NCBI GenBank assembly: GCA_027311485.1
Contig: DAICYU010000188.1
Location: 1 to 7,666, forward strand
DNA length: 7,666 nt
Source of the DNA: Acetobacteraceae bacterium
GTDB lineage: Bacteria > Pseudomonadota > Alphaproteobacteria > Acetobacterales > Acetobacteraceae
Direction of reading: 5' to 3'
Shown here: piece after piece, positions 1-6,269 of the stretch
Layout: every line of letters begins with the position of its first letter
Position numbering within the stretch: the first letter of the stretch is position 1
Made by a program: the position numbers and the translations under genes
Notes under the pieces: generated by a model
What the model saw: only the letters and a program-made list of their open reading frames with translations
Databases searched by the model: none
What the model was told of the DNA's origin: nothing

Positions 1-398
1 GTGACCTGATCGTCTGGCCGAGCCAGGGCGGCGGGCTGCAGGACCTGACGGACTCGGTCGGGGCGATCGTCGCCAAGTTGAACAGTATTCCGCTGGACAA
101 GCTGGGCGACCACGCAAGCGAGCTTCTGGCGTCGCTGCGCGAACTGTCGGCGACGGCCAATTCCGCGCTGAAGCCTGTCGGAACCGAACTCCCGGCCGTG
201 TCGCGGGATTTGCAGACCGTATTGCGCAACGCCAACAAACTTCTCGCATCGATGCAGTCGGGATATGGCGCGGAGTCCGACACGCACCGCCGCCTGGAGC
301 AATTGACGTCCGAGGCAACCGCGGCGCTACGGTCGGTTCGCGAACTGACCAGCTATCTCGACAGCCATCCGGGTTCGGTCATCTGGGGCCGAAGATAG
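1..398 (+). CDS. PqiB/MCE (MlaD-like) envelope lipid-transport protein, C-terminal part only
   Basis: The reading frame is open from the left edge (first full codon at base 3) to a TAG at 396-398, so only about 131 C-terminal residues are visible. The segment begins DLIVWPSQGGGLQDLTDSV and continues as a long, low-complexity helical region rich in Leu, Ala and Ser. It ends with GYGAESDTHRRLEQL, then RELTSYLDSHPGSVIWGRR. This matches the usual end of PqiB-type proteins: a proline- and glycine-containing linker after the last MCE domain, a helical needle, then a short tail resembling HPEALIRGR. Family members are anchored in the inner membrane and span the periplasm to move lipids between membranes, often with a PqiA-like partner encoded upstream; any partner would lie outside the window. 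The TTG at 78 lies inside the gene and is not its start. No MCE domain is visible, so the family is inferred from the tail alone. The gene converges on ftsY. Confidence 0.72.
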   Translation, partial: DLIVWPSQGGGLQDLTDSVGAIVAKLNSIPLDKLGDHASELLASLRELSATANSALKPVGTELPAVSRDLQTVLRNANKLLASMQSGYGAESDTHRRLEQLTSEATAALRSVRELTSYLDSHPGSVIWGRR

Positions 399-489
399 GC
401 GATGCCGGCGTAACGACACCAGCGGCCCGAACGATTGCCCCCCCGATCGCCATGTCTGGAACGGGGTATGACGCCGGCAAAGCAAGGGT
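399..489. other. Convergent intergenic gap with a 9-bp inverted repeat
   Basis: This is the short spacer between the stop codon of the PqiB-like gene (+) and the stop codon of ftsY (-). It holds a perfect 9-bp inverted repeat, TGCCGGCGT at 403-411 and ACGCCGGCA at 471-479, separated by 59 bases. It also has a run of seven C at 438-444. Neither side shows the short hairpin plus T-run of an ordinary intrinsic terminator, so the termination mechanism cannot be named. The repeat could pair as the base of a long stem in either transcript, or it could be chance in GC-rich DNA. Confidence 0.35.
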
Positions 490-1419
490 TTAGGCAGGCT
501 CGTCCGCACCGACCAGGCCGCGCGCGAAATCCATTGCATTGAAGGGCCGCAGATCCCCGGCCTTCTCGCCGACACCAACGGCATGCACGGGCAGTCCGAA
601 CGTTTCGGCCAGAGCGATCACGATCCCGCCGCGGGCGCTGCCGTCCAGCTTGGTGACGACCAATCCGGTGACGTCCACCATTTCCTTGAACACTTTCACC
701 TGCTGCACCGCGTTCTGGCCCGTGGTCGCGTCCAGCACCAGCAGCACCGAGTGCGGTGCGCTTTCATCCTGCTTGCGCAGCACGCGGATGATCTTGCGCA
801 ATTCCTCCATCAGGGCGCCCTTGTTGTGCAGCCGTCCCGCCGTATCGATCAGCAGTACATCCGCCTGCTGCTGGGTGGCCTTGGTCAGCGCCTCGAACGC
901 CAGGCCCGCGGAATCGGCGCCGGCCTTGCCGGCAATCACCGGCGTGCCGGTCCGCTCCCCCCAGACCTGCAACTGCTCCACCGCCGCGGCGCGGAACGTG
1001 TCCCCCGCGGCCATCACCGCGCGCTTTCCCTGTTCCCGGTAGGATTGCGCCAGCTTGCCGATCGTCGTTGTCTTGCCGGTGCCGTTGACGCCGACAACCA
1101 GGACGACATGCGGCTTGTGCGCCGGGTCCAGCTCCAGCGGCTTTGCCACAGGCGTCAGGATCTCGGCGATTTCCTCGGCCAGGGCGTCCTTGATCTCCTG
1201 GTCGGTGACCTCCTTGCCGAAGCGGGTCCGGCGGAACGCGGCGATCACCCGCTTGGCGGCCTCGGTTCCAAGGTCGGCGGAGATCAGCAGTTCTTCGAGT
1301 TCCTCCAGCGCCTCATCGTCCAGGCGACGCTTGCGGAAGACGGCAGTGATGCCGCCCGAAAGCTTCTGCGTGCTGCGTGAGAGGCCTTCCTTCAGCCGTG
1401 AAAAGAAACCAAGCGCCAT
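490..1419 (-). CDS. ftsY: Signal recognition particle receptor FtsY (SRP GTPase)
   Basis: FtsY is the membrane-associated GTPase that docks the SRP-ribosome complex at the Sec translocon for co-translational insertion of inner-membrane proteins. The 309-residue product has a helical N domain (about 15-100) followed by a complete G domain. Visible motifs are G1 GVNGTGKTT (110-118), the SRP-family insertion motif DTFRAAAVEQL (140-150), G3 DTAGR (192-196), G4 TKLD (256-259) and the closing GVGEKAGDLRPF (282-293). The long acidic A domain of E. coli FtsY is absent; only a short basic and amphipathic leader (MALGFFSRLKEGLSRS) precedes the N domain, as in many alphaproteobacteria, and it probably serves membrane contact. 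The ATG overlaps the mtaB stop by one base (TGATG). A GGAGG seven bases upstream, inside mtaB, supports this start. It is the last gene of the dapF-mtaB-ftsY unit. Confidence 0.97.
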   Translation of the reverse strand: MALGFFSRLKEGLSRSTQKLSGGITAVFRKRRLDDEALEELEELLISADLGTEAAKRVIAAFRRTRFGKEVTDQEIKDALAEEIAEILTPVAKPLELDPAHKPHVVLVVGVNGTGKTTTIGKLAQSYREQGKRAVMAAGDTFRAAAVEQLQVWGERTGTPVIAGKAGADSAGLAFEALTKATQQQADVLLIDTAGRLHNKGALMEELRKIIRVLRKQDESAPHSVLLVLDATTGQNAVQQVKVFKEMVDVTGLVVTKLDGSARGGIVIALAETFGLPVHAVGVGEKAGDLRPFNAMDFARGLVGADEPA

Positions 1420-2648
1420 CAGGCCGCCTCCGCCAGCAGGTTTTCGTCAGTTGTCCCGGTGATCCGGGCGGCGAGGACGCGCCCGGGGTCAACCGGGCGG
1501 TTCAGGCGAACGGGCGCGAAATGCTCCGTATGGCCGCGATCGCCGCTTTCCGTCAGCAGCGATACCGTGCGCCCGACCTGCTCGGCGAAGAATCGCCGCA
1601 CCTCGGCCGAACCGGCTTCACGCAGCAGCGCGGCGCGTTCCTTGCGCACCGGCTTCGGCACGGCAGGCATACGCGCCGCCGGCGTGCCCGGCCGCTCGCT
1701 GTAAGGAAACACGTGTAGATAGGGCAGGGCGGCTTCCCGCACGAAATCCACGGTCTCGGCGAACAAGGCGTCGGTTTCGGTGGGGAAGCCGGCGATCAGG
1801 TCGGCGCCGATGGCGATGCCGGGGCGCAAGGCGCGGGCCCGCTGGATCACCGCCATGGCCTCGGCGCACAGATGCCGCCGCCGCATCCGCTTCAGGATCA
1901 GGTCGCTGCCCGCCTGTAGCGACAGGTGCAGATGCGGCATCAACCGAGGCTCCTCGGCGATCAGGCGCCACAGGTCGGCGTCGATGGCGGCGGGATCGAT
2001 CGAGGACAGGCGCAGCCGCGTCAAGTCGGGCACCGCCGCCAGCAAGCGGCGCACCATCTGCCCCAGCGTCGGCGCCCCCGGCAGGTCCGGCCCGTAGGAG
2101 GCGATGTCCACCCCGGTCAGCACCACTTCGCGATATCCGCTGGCGACCAACGTCCGCACCTGATCGGCAATGGCGCCGATCGGCACCGACCGGTTGGGGC
2201 CACGGCCGAACGGGATGACGCAGAAGGTGCAGCGATGATCGCACCCCTGCTGCACCTGCACGAAGGCGCGGGCGCGTCCCGCGAACTCGGTCACCAAGTG
2301 CGCCGCGGTTTCCCGCGCCGCCATGATATCGGACACCGCCGATCCGGCGTCAGGCAGCCAGCTTTCCGGCTTCAGCTTGTCCTCGTTGCCCAGCACCCGG
2401 TGCACATTGGGCAGCCCGGCCCATGCCGCCGGATCGATCTGCGCCGCGCAGCCGGTGACGACGATGCGCGCATCGGGCTGCTCCCGCGCCGCCTTGCGGA
2501 TCGCCTGCCGAGCCTGGCGCTCCGCCTCGGCCGTTACGGCACAGGTGTTGACGATGATCGTCCCGGTCTGGCCGGCGGCCAGCGAGCGCATCACCTCGCT
2601 TTCGTAGGTGTTGAGCCGGCAGCCGAACGTGAGGATTTCGACGCTCAT
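1419..2648 (-). CDS. mtaB: tRNA (t6A37) methylthiotransferase, MtaB-type radical SAM enzyme
   Basis: MtaB-type enzymes convert N6-threonylcarbamoyladenosine at position 37 of certain tRNAs to its 2-methylthio form, using two [4Fe-4S] clusters and S-adenosylmethionine. The 409-residue product has the family order. An N-terminal UPF0004 domain supplies three cluster cysteines (C10 in FGCRLNTYE, C36 in VNTCAVT, C67 in VTGCAAQ). A radical SAM core follows with the CxxxCxxC signature CDHRCTFC (C136, C140, C143), then HLSLQAGSD and the GFPTET loop. A C-terminal TRAM-like RNA-binding segment runs from about 345 to 405. The open frame extends 57 codons further upstream, but that part lies inside dapF and looks non-native. 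The ATG at 2648-2646 gives the canonical MSVEILTFGCRLN start and overlaps the dapF stop as ATGA, so I chose it. MiaB (acting on i6A) and RimO are related, but the short pre-cysteine leader and overall length fit MtaB better. Confidence 0.92.
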   Translation of the reverse strand: MSVEILTFGCRLNTYESEVMRSLAAGQTGTIIVNTCAVTAEAERQARQAIRKAAREQPDARIVVTGCAAQIDPAAWAGLPNVHRVLGNEDKLKPESWLPDAGSAVSDIMAARETAAHLVTEFAGRARAFVQVQQGCDHRCTFCVIPFGRGPNRSVPIGAIADQVRTLVASGYREVVLTGVDIASYGPDLPGAPTLGQMVRRLLAAVPDLTRLRLSSIDPAAIDADLWRLIAEEPRLMPHLHLSLQAGSDLILKRMRRRHLCAEAMAVIQRARALRPGIAIGADLIAGFPTETDALFAETVDFVREAALPYLHVFPYSERPGTPAARMPAVPKPVRKERAALLREAGSAEVRRFFAEQVGRTVSLLTESGDRGHTEHFAPVRLNRPVDPGRVLAARITGTTDENLLAEAA

Positions 2649-3481
2649 GCCGGCAACGCCGACAGGTCGATCTGTCCGGTGAACACCGTGGTCGCCGGTC
2701 CCGACATCAGCACGTGGTTGTCGTCCCGCCACTCGATCCACAGCGCGCCACCATCGACGATGACCTTCGCGCACCGGCGCGCCAGCCCGCGCCGGTGCGC
2801 GTTCACCAGCGTCGCACACGCGCCGGAGCCGCAGGCCAACGTAAGGCCGGCGCCGCGTTCCCAGACCCGCAGCCGGATCGTGCCGGGATCGATGATCTGC
2901 GCAAAGCCGATATTGGCCCGCTGCGGGAACAGCGGATCGTGCTCCAGCGCGGGTCCGATCGTCCCGATCGGCAGACCTTCCAGATCAGCGACGAAGAACG
3001 TCACGTGCGGATTGCCCATGCTGGCGGCGGCCGGTTCCGATAGCGGGCCGTGCGCCAGCTCCAGCCGGAGCGTGTCCAGCGGGCGGGCGAGGGGGATGTC
3101 CGCCCAGTCCAGGCGGGGCGGGCCCATATCGACGGTGATCATGCCATCGCGCTGCCGTGTTGCCGGCAGATCGCCGCTGATCGTCCGGATGGTCACGGCC
3201 GAGCGGCCGGTTTCCCGCATCAGGATGTCGGCGACGCAGCGCGTGGCATTGCCGCAGGCGCCGGCCTCCGACCCATCCGGGTTGCGGATGCGCATGAAGG
3301 CATCGGCCGTTTTGGCCGGTTCCAGTACGATCAGTTGGTCACAGCCGATCCCCGTATGCCGGTCGGCGAGCACCGCCGCCCGGGCCGGGGACAAGTCCAA
3401 AGGCTGCCTTCGTTCGTCGAAAACGACGAAGTCGTTGCCGCAGCCATGCATCTTTATGAACGGGACGATCATGCCCCGCAT
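2645..3481 (-). CDS. dapF: Diaminopimelate epimerase
   Basis: DapF interconverts LL- and meso-diaminopimelate in the cytoplasm without a cofactor, supplying meso-DAP for peptidoglycan and the precursor of lysine. The 278-residue product carries both catalytic cysteines: C76 in GACGNATRC and C217 in ACGSGAC. Substrate-binding residues known in the family are also present: N16 (HGCGND), N67 (RNPDGS), N157 and H159 (GNPHV), N190, E208 and R209 (WERGAG). Length matches the usual 270-280. Two starts are possible, ATG at 3481-3479 and ATG at 3472-3470 (residue 4); neither has a strong Shine-Dalgarno sequence. The first ATG sits at the edge of a duplicated 29-bp unit. The second forms an ATGA overlap with the end of a 13-codon upstream ORF. 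The gene is first in an overlapping dapF-mtaB-ftsY unit, with ctrA 83 bases upstream on the same strand, so read-through from ctrA is possible. Confidence 0.96.
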   Translation of the reverse strand: MRGMIVPFIKMHGCGNDFVVFDERRQPLDLSPARAAVLADRHTGIGCDQLIVLEPAKTADAFMRIRNPDGSEAGACGNATRCVADILMRETGRSAVTIRTISGDLPATRQRDGMITVDMGPPRLDWADIPLARPLDTLRLELAHGPLSEPAAASMGNPHVTFFVADLEGLPIGTIGPALEHDPLFPQRANIGFAQIIDPGTIRLRVWERGAGLTLACGSGACATLVNAHRRGLARRCAKVIVDGGALWIEWRDDNHVLMSGPATTVFTGQIDLSALPA

Positions 3482-3510
3482 ATAGAGAACCCGGCGTCGT
3501 CACGCCACAT
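3469..3510 (-). other. 13-codon upstream ORF overlapping the dapF start
   Basis: The second copy of the duplicated start region gives an ATG at 3510-3508 in the same sequence context (ATATG) as the dapF ATG, but out of frame with it because the unit is 29 bp. It reads MWRDDAGFSICGA and stops at TGA 3471-3469. That stop overlaps the internal dapF ATG (residue 4) as ATGA, the same coupling geometry seen at the dapF-mtaB junction. If translated, it would deliver ribosomes to the second dapF start and bypass the first. There is no good Shine-Dalgarno sequence, only a GGG about 11 bases upstream, so translation is unproven and the arrangement may be a by-product of the duplication. Confidence 0.3.
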
Positions 3511-3536
3511 ATCGAAAGCCCGGCGTCGTCACGCCA
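3479..3536. repeat. 29-bp imperfect tandem repeat, two copies, each with a small hairpin
   Basis: Copy one is 3479-3507 and copy two is 3508-3536. They match at 26 of 29 positions, and the last 18 bases (CCCGGCGTCGTCACGCCA) are identical in both. Each copy starts with CATAT, which on the minus strand is ATATG, so the unit includes the dapF start codon and its immediate leader. Each copy contains a 5-bp stem, GGCGT/ACGCC, around a 4-base loop. On the minus strand the hairpins are followed by GGGCTTTCG and GGGTTCTCT, not by a run of T, so they are poor terminators. They could act as RNA structure between ctrA and dapF, affecting mRNA stability or dapF start access, or be a recent slippage duplication. 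Confidence 0.85.
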
Positions 3537-3564
3537 TGGCCGTTGCCGAGCGGCGCGGCGCTGA

Positions 3565-4302
3565 TCAGGCCGCGGTAGGAAACCGTGAGACCGTCAGCCG
3601 ACCCGGGTCCGGGGTCGCCGGATCGGGGGCGGCGGTGTCGCGGATCATGTAGCCGCGTCCCCAGATCGTGCCGATCACGCTGTCCAACCCGGCCTTGGCC
3701 AGTTTCTTCCGCAACTTGCAGACGAACACGTCGATGATCTTGACCTCCGGTTCGTCCATCCCGCCGTAAAGATGATTCAGGAACGCCTCCTTGGTCAGAA
3801 CCATGCCTTTGCGCAGCACCAGCAGTTCCAGGATGGCGTACTCCTTGCCGGTCAGGTGCACCTCCCGCTCGTCGATCATGGCCTCCCGCCGGTCCAGGTT
3901 CAGCTCAAGCCGCCCGACACGCACGGTGGGTTGGCTGAAGCCCTTGCTGCGCCGCACGATCGCCTGCATGCGGGCCAGCAACTCCGCCTTGTCGAACGGC
4001 TTGGTGATGAAGTCGTCGGCGCCAAGGCTGAGTGCCTTCACGCGTGCCTGTGCCATGGTCAGACCGGACAATACCATCACCGGTGTGTCGTTGCGGGATA
4101 CGCGCAGTCGCCGCACCACTTCGAACCCGTCGATGTCCGGCAGGGCAAGATCGAGCAGGATAATATCGTACTCGTAGTGACGCAGCAGTTCCAGCGCATC
4201 CTCGCCACTGTCCGTCTGATCCACGACCGCGCCGGCGGCTTTCAGCATCAGGGTGATGCCCCGCGCCGCGATCAGATCTTCCTCAATAAGCAGGATACGC
4301 AT
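3565..4302 (-). CDS. ctrA: Cell-cycle response regulator CtrA (OmpR-type DNA-binding)
   Basis: CtrA is the alphaproteobacterial master regulator that, when phosphorylated through the CckA-ChpT relay, controls cell-cycle, flagellar and other genes, and in Caulobacter also replication initiation. The 245-residue product has a receiver domain (1-120) with E8/D9, phospho-acceptor D51 (LLDLALPD), S79 and K101 (TKPF). A winged-helix domain (about 128-225) follows, with near-invariant CtrA stretches: VHLTGKEYAILELL (148-161), TKEAFLNHLYGGMDEPE (170-186), IIDVFVCKLRKKL (189-201) and WGRGYMIRD (214-222). A Pro-rich tail of about 23 residues ends in Ala-Ala, like the ClpXP-dependent degradation end of Caulobacter CtrA. 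The frame extends 13 codons further up, but ATG at 4302-4300 gives the family start MRILLIEED and has GGAGAAG a few bases upstream. It diverges from fliI and lies upstream of dapF on the same strand. Confidence 0.95.
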   Translation of the reverse strand: MRILLIEEDLIAARGITLMLKAAGAVVDQTDSGEDALELLRHYEYDIILLDLALPDIDGFEVVRRLRVSRNDTPVMVLSGLTMAQARVKALSLGADDFITKPFDKAELLARMQAIVRRSKGFSQPTVRVGRLELNLDRREAMIDEREVHLTGKEYAILELLVLRKGMVLTKEAFLNHLYGGMDEPEVKIIDVFVCKLRKKLAKAGLDSVIGTIWGRGYMIRDTAAPDPATPDPGRLTVSRFPTAA

Positions 4303-4416
4303 CCGGCTTCTCCGTAACCGATGCGTAGTAACTACCACCATAGCGTGTTTTTGACCATCGGATTTTCAACGAATTAGTGCAATTTTTACGAATTGGCCGT
4401 AGAAAGTCCCGATTGC
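4303..4416. promoter_or_regulatory. AT-rich divergent control region between ctrA and fliI
   Basis: This spacer must hold signals for both ctrA (leftward) and fliI (rightward), and it is clearly more AT-rich than the surrounding genes. Visible elements: a TTGACC -35-like hexamer at 4351-4356 (+), with only a weak -10 partner near 4373-4379; on the minus strand, a TTGAAA hexamer around 4363-4368, also without a convincing -10. TTAG-N7-TTTA at 4374-4388 matches a CtrA box (TTAA-N7-TTAA) at 6 of 8 positions. ACGAATT occurs twice as a direct repeat (4369-4375 and 4388-4394), and GTAGTAACTAC (4325-4335) is an 11-base palindrome-like element in the ctrA leader. I see no GANTC (CcrM methylation) site in the spacer, unlike the Caulobacter ctrA promoter region. 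Individual assignments are tentative; the regulatory role of the spacer follows from the gene arrangement. Confidence 0.55.
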
Positions 4417-5826
4417 ATGCGAATATATGCAGAACAGGTGCATTATTTGGAACAAGTTGTCTTAAAAGGACTGAACAGTCTTCAAGACCGCGTCGATGCC
4501 GCCAGCGCCCGTTTGCGCCGCATCGACTGGCTCCGTATCAGCGGCACCGTCATCCATGTCCAGGGTCTGTTGATCGAAATCGAGGGGCTGTTCGGCCTCG
4601 CCGCGATCGGCGACCGGTTGGAACTCCGCACCCGCGACGGCGCCAGCGTTCCGGCCGAGGTCATCGGCTTTCACGGCCAGGCATTGCAGGCCATGGCCTA
4701 CGAGACGCTGGACGGCGTGCCGCAGGGGTCCTGGGCGCTGCTGCGCAACGCGCACCACGCCATGCTCGAGGTCGCCTCATCCTGGCTCGGCCGTGTCATC
4801 GACCCGCTGGGCAACCCAATCGACCATCTGGGTCCCCTGTTCGGCGGTCCCGTCGCCCGCCGCACCCGCACCGGCCCGCCGGATGCAACCTTACGAGCCC
4901 ACGTCGGGCCGCGGATCGATCTGGGCGTGCGGGCGCTCAACTGCTTCGCCACCTGCCGCGAAGGCCAGCGCCTGGGCCTGTTCGCCGGCTCCGGCGTCGG
5001 CAAGTCCACGTTGCTGTCCATGCTCACGGTCGGCACCGCCTGCGACATCGTCGTGCTCGCGCTGGTCGGTGAGCGGGGGCGGGAGGTGCGGGAGTTCCTG
5101 GAAAACGACCTCGGCCCCAAAGGGCTCGCCAGATCGGTCGTCGTCGTTGCGACGTCGGATGCACCGCCGTTGATGCGCCGGCAGTGCGCCTATACTGCCA
5201 TGACCATTGCGGAACATTTCCGCGATGAAGGCAAGTCCGTGCTGTTCCTGATGGACAGCGTCACCCGCTTCTGCCTGGCACTGCGTGAAATCGGATTGTC
5301 GTTGGGGGAACCGCCGGCGACGCGCGGCTATCCGCCCAGCGTCTTCGCCGAACTGCCGCGCCTGCTGGAACGCGCCGGCCCCGGGATTGAACGTCCTGAT
5401 GGCAGCGCCGGGCAGATCACCGGCCTTTTCACCGTGCTGGTGGAAGGCGACGACCAGAATGAACCCGTCGCCGACGCGGTGCGCGGTGTGCTGGACGGAC
5501 ATATCGTGATGGACCGTGCGGTTGCCGAACGGGGTCGCTATCCGGCCATCGACGTGCTGCGGTCATTGTCACGGCTGGCGTCCTCCTGCCTGGACCCGGC
5601 GCAGGCGGCGCTGGTCGCACGGGCTCGTGCGATCCTGGCACTGCAGGCCGAAATGGCCGACATGGTGCGCCTGGGTGCTTACAGGGCCGGCACGGACGCG
5701 GCGGTGGATGAGGCATTGCGCCTGGCGCCGGCGATCGAAGACGTGCTGCGCCAGGCCAAAGGGGAACGGTCCGACCTTGATCAGTCATTCGATCGTCTGC
5801 GTATTGCCGTGCAGGGCGACAACTGA
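4417..5826 (+). CDS. fliI: Flagellar type III export ATPase FliI
   Basis: FliI is the cytoplasmic ATPase at the base of the flagellar export apparatus; it forms a hexamer with FliJ in the centre and helps to deliver rod, hook and filament subunits. The product (469 residues from this start) has an N-terminal beta-barrel domain (about 40-115) and an F1-type ATPase core. Motifs are Walker A GSGVGKST (191-198), GERGRE (218-223), Walker B LFLMDS (276-281), GEPPATRGYPPSVFAELP (297-314) and EGDDQNEP (343-350). The GYPPSVFA segment separates flagellar/type III ATPases from ordinary F1 subunits, and the neighbouring fliJ favours the flagellar role over virulence secretion. The start is uncertain. ATG 4417 has an AGAAAG-like sequence about ten bases ahead; a TTG at 4393 is in frame but lacks a Shine-Dalgarno sequence; AAAAGGA abuts a CTG at 4471, too close to serve it. 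The stop overlaps the fliJ start (TGATG). Confidence 0.94.
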   Translation: MRIYAEQVHYLEQVVLKGLNSLQDRVDAASARLRRIDWLRISGTVIHVQGLLIEIEGLFGLAAIGDRLELRTRDGASVPAEVIGFHGQALQAMAYETLDGVPQGSWALLRNAHHAMLEVASSWLGRVIDPLGNPIDHLGPLFGGPVARRTRTGPPDATLRAHVGPRIDLGVRALNCFATCREGQRLGLFAGSGVGKSTLLSMLTVGTACDIVVLALVGERGREVREFLENDLGPKGLARSVVVVATSDAPPLMRRQCAYTAMTIAEHFRDEGKSVLFLMDSVTRFCLALREIGLSLGEPPATRGYPPSVFAELPRLLERAGPGIERPDGSAGQITGLFTVLVEGDDQNEPVADAVRGVLDGHIVMDRAVAERGRYPAIDVLRSLSRLASSCLDPAQAALVARARAILALQAEMADMVRLGAYRAGTDAAVDEALRLAPAIEDVLRQAKGERSDLDQSFDRLRIAVQGDN

Positions 5827-6269
5827 TGGCGGACCCTTTGCAGCGGCTGCTGCGGTTGCGGCGCCAGGCGGTGGAGCAGCGCCGCCTCGCGTTGGCCGAC
5901 TGCCTGCGCACCGAGGTGGACGCGGCGGCGGCTATCGCGGCCATCGACGCGCGTCTCCACCTGGATCAGCGGGCCGCCGCCGACCTGCTTTGGAACGAGC
6001 CACGGTTTGCGACCATGACCGGGCCGGGCCGGGAGCGCAGCCAGACACAACGGGCCGCCGCGTTGGCCGCATTGGCGGAGGCCGAAGCCCGGTCCGCCGC
6101 AGCACGCGCTCAACTGGCGGCGGCGCGCGCCGAGGCGGAGGCCGTCGCGTCCCTGCTCGATGCGCGGGCCGAACTGGCCAGGCGATTGGCGGAGCGGCAG
6201 GCGGAACACGCGCTGGACGACGTGGTCCGGTCACGGCTGATGCGCAGCCGCCCGGGTCGCCACCAATGA
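5826..6269 (+). CDS. fliJ: Flagellar export protein FliJ
   Basis: FliJ is a small coiled-coil protein that sits in the FliI hexamer like the stalk of an F1 ATPase, links it to the export gate FlhA and escorts unloaded chaperones. The 147-residue product begins MADPLQRLLRLRRQAVEQRR, the typical start of the family (Leu/Arg heptads followed by a Glu/Gln-rich helix). It is almost wholly predicted helix, with long Ala/Arg/Glu-rich stretches (for example 77-125) consistent with an antiparallel coiled coil. Length is normal for FliJ (about 140-150). The sequence is poorly conserved across bacteria, so identity rests on size, helical character and position directly after fliI with a one-base TGATG overlap; an AGGG nine bases upstream could serve as ribosome-binding site. 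The C-terminus (RSRLMRSRPGRHQ) is basic. Confidence 0.85.
   Translation: MADPLQRLLRLRRQAVEQRRLALADCLRTEVDAAAAIAAIDARLHLDQRAAADLLWNEPRFATMTGPGRERSQTQRAAALAALAEAEARSAAARAQLAAARAEAEAVASLLDARAELARRLAERQAEHALDDVVRSRLMRSRPGRHQ

Noticed and set aside
403..479. The 9-bp inverted repeat as a bidirectional terminator
   Set aside because: The arms are 59 bases apart and no T-run follows either arm, so a standard intrinsic terminator is not supported; kept only as a note on the gap.
583..1380. A 265-codon plus-strand frame over ftsY
   Set aside because: It is antisense to all FtsY GTPase motifs and has the low-information composition of a shadow frame.
2649..2819. 57-codon N-terminal extension of MtaB
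   Set aside because: It lies inside dapF, has Arg/Gly/Ala-rich shadow composition, and the ATG at 2648 gives the canonical family start with an ATGA overlap.
1926..3485. A 519-codon open frame on the plus strand across mtaB and dapF
   Set aside because: It lies antisense to two genes with clear catalytic motifs. Its composition (Arg, Pro, Gly, His rich) is that of a GC-rich shadow frame, and it shows no domain.
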